DNA of 64,000 nucleotides from Tissierellia bacterium (GTDB lineage: Bacteria; Bacillota_A; Clostridia; Tissierellales; Peptoniphilaceae): the NCBI GenBank assembly GCA_030537695.1, contig JAUNVJ010000002.1:53228-117227 (forward strand), given 5' to 3'. Every line of letters begins with the position of its first letter. Position 1 is the stretch's first letter. The notes beneath the pieces were generated by a model. That model did not search any database. It was not told where the DNA came from and was given only the letters and a program-made list of their open reading frames with translations. Shown here in pieces: positions 10,647 through 19,165 of this stretch. The position numbers were made by a program, and so were the translations under genes.

Positions 10647-10670
10647 AAGCAGATCCTTAAAGATCTGCTT
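10647..10670 (-). terminator. Terminator overlapping the end of rarA
   Basis: Stem AAGCAGATC / GATCTGCTT with a 6-base loop. The upstream arm is made from the last rarA codons and the TAA stop lies in the loop region. The tail on the minus strand is TTTTAAAAT, so the U-tract is short. Confidence 0.7.
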
Positions 10671-11985
10671 CATCATTCATTTTCAATTGGTTTAAATAGT
10701 CTTGGATATTTTTTTCATATCCGATTTCCTTTGGTCGATAATATTTTTTATATCGATATTCTCTGGGGAGATACTCCTGTTGGACATAGCCCTGGGGAAA
10801 ATCATGGGGATACTTGTATTTTTCGGATGATTTATCATTGGCCGGATTGTGATAGTCTCTTAAGTATGGAGGGATTTCTCCTTTGATTCCTTGTTTTAAA
10901 TCCTTCAATGCTTCATCAATACCCAGATAAGAAGCATTGGATTTCTTCGCCGTTGCAAGATAAGTCGTCGTTTGGGCTAATATAATTCGTGCTTCCGGCA
11001 TTCCCACAACATGGATGTTTTGAAAGCAGGCAGAGGCCATTACCATCCCCATAGGATCAGCATTTCCAATATCTTCCGAAGCCAAGATAATCAATCGTCG
11101 CGCGATAAATTTAATATCTTCTCCGGCTTCCAACATCTTTGCCAAATAATATAAAGCCCCATCAGGATCCGAACCTCGGACTGATTTGATAAAAGCGGAG
11201 ATGGTATCATAATGTTCATTGCCATCCTTGTCATATTGAATATTTTTTTGTTGGATACAATCTTCCAAAACTTCAGTGGACAAATGGATGCGTCCCTGTT
11301 GTTCTTCCGTTGACAAAGCGGCAATTTCCAAAGAATTTAATACACTTCTCCCATCTCCTTGGGCACTACGCACCAAAAAATTCTTTCCAGCCTTCGTCAA
11401 ATCGATGGGCAGTTTTCCAAGTCCACGATTTTTATCCTGTAAAGCAAAATCAATCAACTCTTCCAAATCCCTTTCTGTTAGGGAAACCAAATGAAGCACC
11501 TGCATTCTCGACAATAGTGCTTTATTGATTTCAAAATAGGGATTTTCCGTCGTAGCTCCAATGAGAATTAAAATTCCTCTTTCGACAAAGGGGAGCAAAG
11601 CATCCTGTTGCGATTTGTTAAAACGATGAATTTCGTCTATAAAGACGATGGTTTGAATATTGTCGAATTTTAAGGAGTCTTCACATTGTTTTAATACTTG
11701 ACGCAATTCCTTTAAATTAGAAGTCACAGCAGAAATTTCAATAAAATTCTTATGGGTCGTCTTGGCAATAATTTTGGCCAAAGTAGTTTTTCCCACTCCC
11801 GGTGGACCATAAAAAATCATGGAAGAAAGACGATCACTTTGTATGATTCTGCGAAGATATTTTCCCTTTCCAACGAGATGTCTTTGTCCTACGAATTCCT
11901 CTAGAGATTGAGGGCGTAATCGATCAGCCAAAGGGGCTTGATATTTTAAATTTTGTTCCATTTGGAGTGTAAAAAGATCCATCAT
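10657..11985 (-). CDS. rarA: Replication-associated recombination protein A (RarA/MgsA AAA+ ATPase)
   Basis: Clamp-loader-like AAA+ ATPase that acts at stalled replication forks. The 442-residue protein has Walker A GPPGVGKT (60-67), Walker B IVFIDEIHRF (about 113-122), sensor stretch GATTENP, and the C-terminal tetramerisation region with SDPDGALYYLAKMLEAGED and ASEDIGNADP. It follows nrdR by only a few bases with a modest AGGG site. A second ATG follows the first directly, so the start could be 3 bases later. The gene ends inside an intrinsic terminator. Confidence 0.95.
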   Translation of the reverse strand: MMDLFTLQMEQNLKYQAPLADRLRPQSLEEFVGQRHLVGKGKYLRRIIQSDRLSSMIFYGPPGVGKTTLAKIIAKTTHKNFIEISAVTSNLKELRQVLKQCEDSLKFDNIQTIVFIDEIHRFNKSQQDALLPFVERGILILIGATTENPYFEINKALLSRMQVLHLVSLTERDLEELIDFALQDKNRGLGKLPIDLTKAGKNFLVRSAQGDGRSVLNSLEIAALSTEEQQGRIHLSTEVLEDCIQQKNIQYDKDGNEHYDTISAFIKSVRGSDPDGALYYLAKMLEAGEDIKFIARRLIILASEDIGNADPMGMVMASACFQNIHVVGMPEARIILAQTTTYLATAKKSNASYLGIDEALKDLKQGIKGEIPPYLRDYHNPANDKSSEKYKYPHDFPQGYVQQEYLPREYRYKKYYRPKEIGYEKNIQDYLNQLKMNDEADL

Positions 11986-11989
11986 ATCC

Positions 11990-12445
11990 CTATTTCTTTT
12001 TTAAAATAGTTTCCAATTCATCTACAAAGGACTGTAAATCCTTAAATTCACGATATACTGAAGCAAAGCGGACATAGGAAACTTCATCCAATTCTTTCAA
12101 TTGATCCATGACCATCTCTCCGATTTCTAAAGAAGAAATTTCTTTTTTCATGGAGTTTTGAATTTGTCGTTCAATACGATCAACGGATTTCTCAATATCA
12201 TCGACGGATACCGGTCGTTTTTCACAGGATTTTATCATTCCTCGAATCACTTTTTCTCGGTCAAAAGCTTGTCGATTTCCATCTTTCTTAATCACCATAA
12301 TCGGTGATTTTTCAACCTTTTCATAGGTGGTAAATCGATTGTTACACTTATTACATTCTCGCCGTCGACGGATCGTAGCACCTTCATCAGTGGTTCTGGT
12401 GTCCAGAACCTTGGAATCATTGTGATTACAATAAGGGCATTTCAT
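11990..12445 (-). CDS. nrdR: Transcriptional repressor NrdR
   Basis: ATP/dATP-sensing zinc repressor of ribonucleotide reductase genes. It has the N-terminal zinc ribbon with Cys3, Cys6, Cys31 and Cys34 and the [17 protein letters not shown] signature, then an ATP-cone domain beginning near residue 49 ([16 protein letters not shown]). Length 151 residues is standard. It follows the ftsZ terminator and runs into rarA. No ribonucleotide reductase genes are in the window. Confidence 0.97.
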   Translation of the reverse strand: MKCPYCNHNDSKVLDTRTTDEGATIRRRRECNKCNNRFTTYEKVEKSPIMVIKKDGNRQAFDREKVIRGMIKSCEKRPVSVDDIEKSVDRIERQIQNSMKKEISSLEIGEMVMDQLKELDEVSYVRFASVYREFKDLQSFVDELETILKKK

Positions 12446-12463
12446 ATTTCACCTCATTAATAA

Positions 12464-12489
12464 AAAACGCTCAACTTCGTGAGCGTTTT
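12464..12489 (-). terminator. Terminator after ftsZ
   Basis: Stem AAAACGCTCA / TGAGCGTTTT with a 6-base loop, followed on the minus strand by TTATTAATG after the A/T closing pairs that supply the U-run. It begins 3 bases after the ftsZ stop and separates ftsZ from nrdR. Confidence 0.85.
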
Positions 12490-12491
12490 CA

Positions 12492-13571
12492 TTATCGATT
12501 TCTTCTTAAGAAAGGTGGGATTTCAAGTCCACCGATCTCAGATCCTCTTTTATTATCTCTTTTCTCCGAATCTGCTGATCCAGTGGGACGAGATATTTTA
12601 TTTTTGCTACCATCTTTATATTGCTCAAATTCTGTAGCAATTACAGTAATCTTCACTTGATCTTTCAAGCTTTCATCAATCCCTGCACCGAAGATAATAT
12701 TAGCATCTTCATCTACACACTCACGGATTAGGTCGGCAGCTTCATTGACTTCGAAGATTCCCAAATCATTACCGGCAGTGATATTAAGAAGGACAGATTT
12801 GGCACCTTCTATGGAAGTTTCTAATAGAGGAGAGTTTATTGCAAGTTTTGCAGCTTCTGTCGCCCGTTCATCACCGGATGCAATTCCGATACCCATATGA
12901 GCGACCCCTTTGTCAAACATAATCGTCTTAACATCGGCAAAGTCCAAATTTATTAAGTTGGGAACGGAGATTAAATCGGAAATACCTTGGATTCCCTGTT
13001 TTAAAATATCGTCAGCCATTTCAAAAGCTTGTGAAAAACTGGTTTTCTTATCAGAAATACTCAATAGACGATCATTGGGAATAATAACCAGAGTATCTAC
13101 TTTATCCTTTAGAGCCGAAATTCCTCGTTCTGCGGATTTTGCACGTTTTAACCCCTCAAACGAAAAAGGTTTCGTAACCACACCAACGGTAAGTAAGCCC
13201 AGTTCTTTTGCCACATCAGCAATAATAGGAGCAGCACCAGTTCCTGTTCCACCGCCCATTCCTGCTGTGATAAATACCATATCCGCACCCTCTAAGGAAT
13301 CTCTGATTTCATCTCTGGATTCCTCTGCAGATTCTTCACCAATATCAGGATCCGCTCCGGCACCTAAACCCTTGGTGATTTTTTCCCCGATTTGAATTTT
13401 GGTATCAGCTAGTGAATTTTTCAACGCTTGACGGTCCGTATTGAAAGCTAAAAATTCGACTCCTTTTACACCGGCATTAATCATTCTATTTACGGCGTTA
13501 TTTCCACCGCCACCCACTCCGGCCACTTTTATTTTGGCAAATTCATCGTGGTCCATATCAAAATCCAACAT
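12492..13571 (-). CDS. ftsZ: Cell division protein FtsZ
   Basis: Tubulin-like GTPase that polymerises into the division ring at midcell. The GTP-binding signature GGGTGTG is at residues 106-112, with the N-terminal [15 protein letters not shown] before it. A short linker with a charged segment leads to the conserved C-terminal peptide [13 protein letters not shown] that binds membrane anchors. I start at the ATG at 13571: AGGAGG lies 6 bases upstream, whereas the longer frame starting at 13586 would contain that site inside its coding sequence. No ftsA gene precedes it; the upstream neighbour is divIB, and ftsZ has its own promoter. Confidence 0.98.
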   Translation of the reverse strand: MLDFDMDHDEFAKIKVAGVGGGGNNAVNRMINAGVKGVEFLAFNTDRQALKNSLADTKIQIGEKITKGLGAGADPDIGEESAEESRDEIRDSLEGADMVFITAGMGGGTGTGAAPIIADVAKELGLLTVGVVTKPFSFEGLKRAKSAERGISALKDKVDTLVIIPNDRLLSISDKKTSFSQAFEMADDILKQGIQGISDLISVPNLINLDFADVKTIMFDKGVAHMGIGIASGDERATEAAKLAINSPLLETSIEGAKSVLLNITAGNDLGIFEVNEAADLIRECVDEDANIIFGAGIDESLKDQVKITVIATEFEQYKDGSKNKISRPTGSADSEKRDNKRGSEIGGLEIPPFLRRNR

Positions 13572-13626
13572 AAACATCCTCCTCATATCTTAAATTAATT
13601 ATTTTCATTTTTGAGCTATTAATCTT

Positions 13627-13655
13627 ATTTTATAGAATAGTGACAGAATAGTCAA
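13627..13655 (-). promoter_or_regulatory. Sigma-A promoter of ftsZ
   Basis: TTGACT, 17-base spacer, TAAAAT on the minus strand in the gap between divIB and ftsZ. No terminator is seen after divIB, so ftsZ can probably be transcribed both from here and by read-through from the mraZ operon. Confidence 0.75.
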
Positions 13656-13700
13656 TATCTAAGCGTGGGAAAACACTTAAATATTGCCCTTTGCAAAATT

Positions 13701-14603
13701 TCATTCTGAATTTACAGTTCCTTTTACTTCATCTTGTGCCTCGTCTTTTATATTTTTATCTACCACTGAATTTTTCGACTTTTGATCGTCGATGGAATCG
13801 GAAGGATCCTTTTCTTCCTTTCCCTTCTTGTCCTTTGTATCTCTTTCTTCCACCAAAATAGGATTTGGTCCTTTTTCCAACTGAATCAAGGACGCTTTTC
13901 GGTCTGTTTCTTTAATATCTTCCAATATTAAACCGAGCATTTTAAGTTTATAATCGATATTGTTATATGATCCGAATTCCACGATAATACCTTCCATGGT
14001 GACAAAATTAGCCACTGCATCCGCCAATTCGATGCTCCGTAAATTTTCTGCCAATTGATAATCTGTAGCTAAAATTTTTTCCATTAATTTTCGTTTTGAT
14101 AAATCTTCTTCATCTAAAATATATTGTCCCGGTTTTTTATTCTCCAAATCCAGTCCCAAAACATTTAATATATTTTCTGTCTTTTCTTTTTGTTCTTCCA
14201 GAATCCGAAATTCTCGATCGACTAAGTAATATGCATTGCCAAATACTTGAAACAGAGGACGTCGTTCTACAATATCTACATGAACTTTGCCACCTAAATG
14301 GTATTTGATTTTTCCATTTTTTATATAGGGAATGTCTTGAAGTTCCTGTAATCTTTTTTTCTTGGAAAATTCATAGTAATTGGATCCTTTGATCAAATGG
14401 GTTTTTTCTATCACCGTTTTATCTTTTATTTTTTCATTCCCTGCTACGGTTACATCTTTTATCGTAAAAAAACCTATTTTTTTTATTCCTGAAATCAACA
14501 ATAACAAAATGGCAAAAAATATTATAAATCGAGAGATAATTCGAATAATTTTCCGTCTTTTTCTCTGCTTTATCCTTCTCGTTCTTGCTTTTTTTTTCTT
14601 CAT
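13701..14603 (-). CDS. divIB: Cell division protein DivIB/FtsQ
   Basis: Bitopic membrane protein of the divisome that links FtsL-type partners to septal wall synthesis. The N-terminal 20 residues are a highly basic cytoplasmic tail, one membrane segment follows (about 23-42), and then the extracellular FtsQ-type POTRA domain starts at IGFFTIKDVTVAGNEKI. A beta domain follows (about 110-230). The last 70 residues are a charged, low-complexity Lys/Asp/Glu/Ser tail. It lies 4 bases after murG and is the last gene of the mraZ-led cluster before ftsZ. Confidence 0.93.
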   Translation of the reverse strand: MKKKKARTRRIKQRKRRKIIRIISRFIIFFAILLLLISGIKKIGFFTIKDVTVAGNEKIKDKTVIEKTHLIKGSNYYEFSKKKRLQELQDIPYIKNGKIKYHLGGKVHVDIVERRPLFQVFGNAYYLVDREFRILEEQKEKTENILNVLGLDLENKKPGQYILDEEDLSKRKLMEKILATDYQLAENLRSIELADAVANFVTMEGIIVEFGSYNNIDYKLKMLGLILEDIKETDRKASLIQLEKGPNPILVEERDTKDKKGKEEKDPSDSIDDQKSKNSVVDKNIKDEAQDEVKGTVNSE

Positions 14604-14607
14604 AACA

Positions 14608-15687
14608 TCACTTCATGATTTCTTTTACTAAAACTTTCACCGCATTGTCATTTCCCAATTTTTTTGAATTTTCCGCCATTTGATGACGCAATGAATCATC
14701 CTTTAACAAATGATTAATCTCATCAAACAATACTTCGCCGGTTAAATAATCTTCCAAGATTACTTTGGAAGCCAAAATATTTCGATAGGAATTGGCATTG
14801 TGAACTTGGTGATCACCAGCTGTATATGATTTTGGGATCAAAATACTCGCTTTGCCTATAGCGGAAATTTCCGCCAATGTCATAGCGGAAGAAGAAGCAA
14901 TAATAAGATCCGCCGCCATTAAATATTTTGGAACTTCATAGCTGTAATCATAAATTTTCACATGTTCCGGTAAGATTTTGACCTGCTCCATAAATTTTTT
15001 ATAATGATTTTTCCCCGTGACATGTACAAGGTGAAAGGGAAATTTTTCATGAGCTTGAATCATTTCTAAAATTGCTTGATTGGTAGATTCCTGTCCGCCG
15101 GAGCCGCCGAAGGAAAATACCAGTCGTTGATCTTTTTTAAGATTCAGTTCTTTACGGGCCTTTTCGATATTTATGTCTTGAAAATCCTTTCGAATGGGAT
15201 TGCCGGTAAAGATGATTTTATCATTGTTAAAATACTGTTTTGCTTCCTGAAAATTTAAAGCGATTAAGTCTGCTTTTTTCGATAAAATTCGATTGGTCTT
15301 TCCGGGATAGGCGTTTTGTTCTTGAATGATTGTCTTAATCCCTTTTTGTTGTGCCTTTAATACAATAGGTGCACAGACATAGCCGCCGGTTCCGATTACA
15401 ATATCGGGCTTGAATTCTTTAATGATTTTTCCGCATTCCATTAAACCTCGCAGGAGATTAAATGCTGTTATTACCGTATCTTTATTGATTTTACGTCGAG
15501 GTAGTCCCGAAATATGAATCGGAGCGAAGGAATAGCCCTCTTTGATAGCCAACTCTTCTTCCAAGGAATTTGCCTTTCCCACATATAAAATTTTCGCTTC
15601 CGGATCCTGTTCTTTAATTTCATTGGCAATGGCCAATGCCGGATAGATATGTCCTCCGGTTCCACCACCGGATAAAATATATTTCAT
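14608..15687 (-). CDS. murG: UDP-N-acetylglucosamine transferase MurG
   Basis: Membrane-associated glycosyltransferase that adds GlcNAc to lipid I to make lipid II. The N-terminal glycine-rich loop GGGTGGH (residues 7-13) and the C-terminal UDP-sugar region, including SSSAMTLAEISAIGKASILIP, are present. Length 359 residues is typical. Its start overlaps the ftsW stop by 4 bases. murB or murC commonly follows murG in this phylum, but here divIB follows directly. Confidence 0.97.
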   Translation of the reverse strand: MKYILSGGGTGGHIYPALAIANEIKEQDPEAKILYVGKANSLEEELAIKEGYSFAPIHISGLPRRKINKDTVITAFNLLRGLMECGKIIKEFKPDIVIGTGGYVCAPIVLKAQQKGIKTIIQEQNAYPGKTNRILSKKADLIALNFQEAKQYFNNDKIIFTGNPIRKDFQDINIEKARKELNLKKDQRLVFSFGGSGGQESTNQAILEMIQAHEKFPFHLVHVTGKNHYKKFMEQVKILPEHVKIYDYSYEVPKYLMAADLIIASSSAMTLAEISAIGKASILIPKSYTAGDHQVHNANSYRNILASKVILEDYLTGEVLFDEINHLLKDDSLRHQMAENSKKLGNDNAVKVLVKEIMK

Positions 15688-16802
15688 CTCTTTTCATCCT
15701 TTGCAATTCTTAGCAATAAACCTACTTCGATTAAAGCAATGACCAAGGCCGTTCCACCATAGGATATAAAGGGCAAAGTCAAACCTGTTGCCGGCAACAG
15801 CTTTACGCTGACTCCCATATTGAAAAAAGCTTGAATTCCAATAGAAGTTGTAATTCCGATGGCCATAATTTTATCAAATAAATTCTTTGTTTTATATGCT
15901 ATCATAAATCCTCGATAGATAAAGATGATAAATAGTATAATTAATAAAGTCGCACCGATCACACCGAATTCTTCACATATGATGGCAAAGATAAAATCCG
16001 TATGAGCTTCTGGGACATTGGTATATTTTTGCCTGGAATGAAATAATCCCACCCCACTATAACCCCCCATTGCAATCGCATACAGAGATTGAAAAGCATG
16101 ATAGGCACTGTCCAATCTTTGAGCGGGATCGTCGGTAAATAAGCCGGTTATCCGTTTGATTCGGTAACTGAAGTCTTCCGTTAAAAGCATAATGCTCAGT
16201 AAAATAGTCCCAATCACAACCATGACAAGAAATTGTTTCTTACTCATACCACTGGCCCAAAACATGAAAAAAAGAGTAAGACCCATGACGATGGCCGTCG
16301 AAAAGTCTTTGATCATAATCGGCCCTACAGAAATTCCCATAATACATAAAATAAGAATAAAGATATTATTATTTTTGATCCGGTGAATATTAACGGATAA
16401 AAAATGTGCCATAAAAATAATAGAAGACAGTTTCATTAAATCCGAGGGTTGAAAGGTAAAGCCGATGAGAGGAATTTTAATCCAACGAATTTGACCTCCT
16501 ACTTCATGACCCAATTTCGGCACCCAGAGGAGTCCAACGATAATCACGGTCATTATAAATAGAAAAAGGGAAATTCTCTGAAGATTTTTCCGTGGAAATT
16601 TCGATGCCATAAACATCCCAATAATTCCAAGGATAAGAAAAATTCCCTGTCGTATCACAAAGTGAAATCCTCCTCCATAATCCTTTAAAGAGCGAGGATA
16701 GGAAGCACTGGTCATGGCAATAAATCCAAAGATCACAAGAAATACAATGTCCAGGATCATAACAATGTCCGTATTTTTCACTTTTCTTCTTTTCATATTC
16801 AT
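15684..16802 (-). CDS. ftsW: SEDS-family peptidoglycan glycosyltransferase FtsW/SpoVE
   Basis: Polytopic membrane glycosyltransferase that polymerises glycan strands together with a class B penicillin-binding protein. The 372 residues contain about ten hydrophobic segments and the SEDS signature region (LPATGLTLPFISYGGTALV near the C terminus). Position between murD and murG argues for FtsW or SpoVE, rather than RodA. The ATG overlaps the murD stop (ATGA); a second ATG lies 6 bases later. It likely works with the PBP encoded three genes upstream. Confidence 0.95.
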   Translation of the reverse strand: MNMKRRKVKNTDIVMILDIVFLVIFGFIAMTSASYPRSLKDYGGGFHFVIRQGIFLILGIIGMFMASKFPRKNLQRISLFLFIMTVIIVGLLWVPKLGHEVGGQIRWIKIPLIGFTFQPSDLMKLSSIIFMAHFLSVNIHRIKNNNIFILILCIMGISVGPIMIKDFSTAIVMGLTLFFMFWASGMSKKQFLVMVVIGTILLSIMLLTEDFSYRIKRITGLFTDDPAQRLDSAYHAFQSLYAIAMGGYSGVGLFHSRQKYTNVPEAHTDFIFAIICEEFGVIGATLLIILFIIFIYRGFMIAYKTKNLFDKIMAIGITTSIGIQAFFNMGVSVKLLPATGLTLPFISYGGTALVIALIEVGLLLRIAKDEKR

Positions 16803-18121
16803 GAGATCAACTCTTTCACCAGGTCTTTAAAATGTTGTCCCCGTTCTTCGTAAGAGGAATACATATCCCAAGAAGCGCAGGCGGGAGAAAGGAGTATATT
16901 TCCCGGGCGACATACCACTTGATTTGCCACTAAAACTGCTTTTTTTAAATCTTCTACAATATAGATATCATAGTGATATCTTTTTGCTTCTCGACTTAGT
17001 AATTCCGCCGTTTCTCCAAATAGGATCAACGAAGAGATTCGATTTCTACAACGTCGAAGCAATTCATCAAAATCACTTCCTTTATCATAGCCTCCTGCAA
17101 TCAAAACCGTCGGTTGATCCATGGCTTGCACTGCCACCAGGGTGGAGTCAGGATTGGTTGCTTTGGAATCGTTATAGTACTTAACTTGATGATCTTCTCC
17201 AATAAATTCAATGCGATGTTCTACTCCATAAAAATTTTCTATGACTCGTCTGATCTTTTTCGGTTCAATCTTTAAAATCATGGCAATATTGACTGCAGCC
17301 ATAATATTTTTCACATTATGTTTCCCCGGAATTTTAATAAGATTTAAGGGGAGTACTTCGATCTTTTGGTTTGCAGCGTCTCGAAAATAGATACTATCCT
17401 CTTCAATAAAGCATCCCTTGTGACCTTGATCTTTCATTCCAAAATAATATATTTTTGATTTTATATCTTCAATCCTTGAAAGAACGGGATCTTCTCCGTT
17501 TAAAATTAAATAATTCTCTTCTCCTTGATTGGCAAAAATTTTATACTTAGCTTGTCGATACTCCTCCACTGTTTTATGCCAATCCAAATGATCCTTTGTC
17601 ACATAAGTAATCAAAGCAATTGTAGGACAAAAATCCACGGTATCTTCCAATTGAAAAGAAGAAGCTTCAATGACGATATAATCTTCTTCCCTCGCTTCCA
17701 ATGCAATATCCAATATTCCTTTGCCAATATTACCTACAACATAGGTTTTATTTTGACTGGCTAAAATTTTACCGACAATCGTCGTCGTAGTGGTTTTTCC
17801 GTTGGTTCCTGTAATGGCAATTAAGTTTTTACATTTTGTCACTCGATAGGCCAATTCCAGATCGGAAATAATTTCAATTCCTTTTTTTCTTGCCTTTTGC
17901 AACAGAGGATGATCTGGATATATCCCCGGACTTTTCACAATCAATGCCATACGGCCTAAATCTTCTTCTTTAAAAAGAATGAAATCCTCTTCTAATTCTT
18001 TTAAATCTTTCATCTTTTCGTCATAGACATAGATTTTACAAGGAAAATGTGTCAAGCAAGCTAAAGCAGACCTTCCGGTAATACCTAAACCCATAATTAA
18101 AATATTTTTATTTTCGAACAT
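16799..18121 (-). CDS. murD: UDP-N-acetylmuramoylalanine-D-glutamate ligase
   Basis: Cytoplasmic Mur ligase adding D-Glu to UDP-MurNAc-L-Ala. The N-terminal Rossmann-like motif GLGITGRS is at 11-18, the ATP-binding loop GTNGKTT at 105-111, and the central Mur ligase domain includes YVTKDHLDWH. Length 440 residues is standard. It follows mraY by 9 bases with an AAGGTGA ribosome binding site. Confidence 0.97.
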   Translation of the reverse strand: MFENKNILIMGLGITGRSALACLTHFPCKIYVYDEKMKDLKELEEDFILFKEEDLGRMALIVKSPGIYPDHPLLQKARKKGIEIISDLELAYRVTKCKNLIAITGTNGKTTTTTIVGKILASQNKTYVVGNIGKGILDIALEAREEDYIVIEASSFQLEDTVDFCPTIALITYVTKDHLDWHKTVEEYRQAKYKIFANQGEENYLILNGEDPVLSRIEDIKSKIYYFGMKDQGHKGCFIEEDSIYFRDAANQKIEVLPLNLIKIPGKHNVKNIMAAVNIAMILKIEPKKIRRVIENFYGVEHRIEFIGEDHQVKYYNDSKATNPDSTLVAVQAMDQPTVLIAGGYDKGSDFDELLRRCRNRISSLILFGETAELLSREAKRYHYDIYIVEDLKKAVLVANQVVCRPGNILLSPACASWDMYSSYEERGQHFKDLVKELIS

Positions 18122-18130
18122 AAAATCACC

Positions 18131-19081
18131 TTAAAAAAGCATAAAATATGCTATGATGCATAGAATTATTTGGGCGGCATAAAATGTCACCACAACTTTT
18201 TGTTCTTTCCATCCTTTTTGTTCATAGTGATGGTGCAGAGGTGACATTAGAAAAACTCTCTTTCCTCTTGTCTTAAAACTGACGACCTGAATAATGACAG
18301 ATAATGTTTCAATAAAATAGATTCCACCGGCAATGGGCAGGATCAAAGGAACATTTAACAATACAGCAATTGCCGATATGACTCCTCCCAAGGCTAAAGA
18401 TCCCGTATCCCCCATAAAGACCTTTGCTGGATATTGATTATAATACAAAAATCCCAGCAGAGATCCTATGAGAATCAGACAAAAAAACATAATTTCTGGT
18501 CGATGAAACCGATGGGCAACTATAGTAAAAAAGCTTAAAGTAATGATCGTAACGCCGGAGGACAGACCATCCAAACCATCGGTTAAGTTTACGGAATTTA
18601 CAGTACCTACTACAACAAATAGAATAAAAGGAATGTACCAAAGACCGAAAGAGACAAATTTTTTGATGATTGGAAGGTATACCTCTGTCGATACTGATTG
18701 GGAATTGTATTGATAGGCCAATAAAATGATCGCAACAAAAATTTGCAATAATAATTTTTGTAAAGCCGTTAGTCCTAAATTTCTCTTACGAACAACTTTG
18801 ATATAATCATCAATAAAGCCAACCATTCCAAAACCGAAGATGGATACTAAAAGCATAAATACCGTAGTTTTAAAATTACCGGTCACAAGTACACCTAATA
18901 AAAGAGCTGATAAAAAGATAATCCCTCCAATGGTAGGTGTCCCACTTTTTGTAAAATGACTTTGAGGACCGTCTTCTCGAATGCTCTGGCCGGCATTAAC
19001 TTTTTGTAAAAAAGGAATGGTTATTTTTCCCAAGATCAGAGAAAAAATCAATCCTATCATAATCGGTACTATAACTTTCAT
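18131..19081 (-). CDS. mraY: Phospho-N-acetylmuramoyl-pentapeptide transferase MraY
   Basis: Integral membrane enzyme that transfers phospho-MurNAc-pentapeptide to undecaprenyl phosphate, making lipid I. Conserved parts are GQSIREDGPQSHFTKSGTPT (the first catalytic loop), VGFIDDYIKV with the Asp pair, NLTDGLDGL and MGDTGSLALGG. I chose the ATG at 19081, with GGAG seven bases upstream, giving 316 residues that align from the first residue with family N termini. An upstream in-frame ATG at 19141 would add 20 residues and has a poorly spaced site. In most relatives murE and murF sit between the PBP gene and mraY; here they do not. Confidence 0.96.
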   Translation of the reverse strand: MKVIVPIMIGLIFSLILGKITIPFLQKVNAGQSIREDGPQSHFTKSGTPTIGGIIFLSALLLGVLVTGNFKTTVFMLLVSIFGFGMVGFIDDYIKVVRKRNLGLTALQKLLLQIFVAIILLAYQYNSQSVSTEVYLPIIKKFVSFGLWYIPFILFVVVGTVNSVNLTDGLDGLSSGVTIITLSFFTIVAHRFHRPEIMFFCLILIGSLLGFLYYNQYPAKVFMGDTGSLALGGVISAIAVLLNVPLILPIAGGIYFIETLSVIIQVVSFKTRGKRVFLMSPLHHHYEQKGWKEQKVVVTFYAAQIILCIIAYFMLF

Positions 19082-19165
19082 ACAACTACTCCACATTTCC
19101 ATTACTTCAATATTCTTTCCGATTGGAATGACTGGCATCATCCCTATTTCAACAATCTATTCTCT

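Noticed and set aside
13661..13680. Hairpin after divIB as terminator
   Set aside because: Stem is short with a G-U pair and there is no U-run; not a credible terminator.
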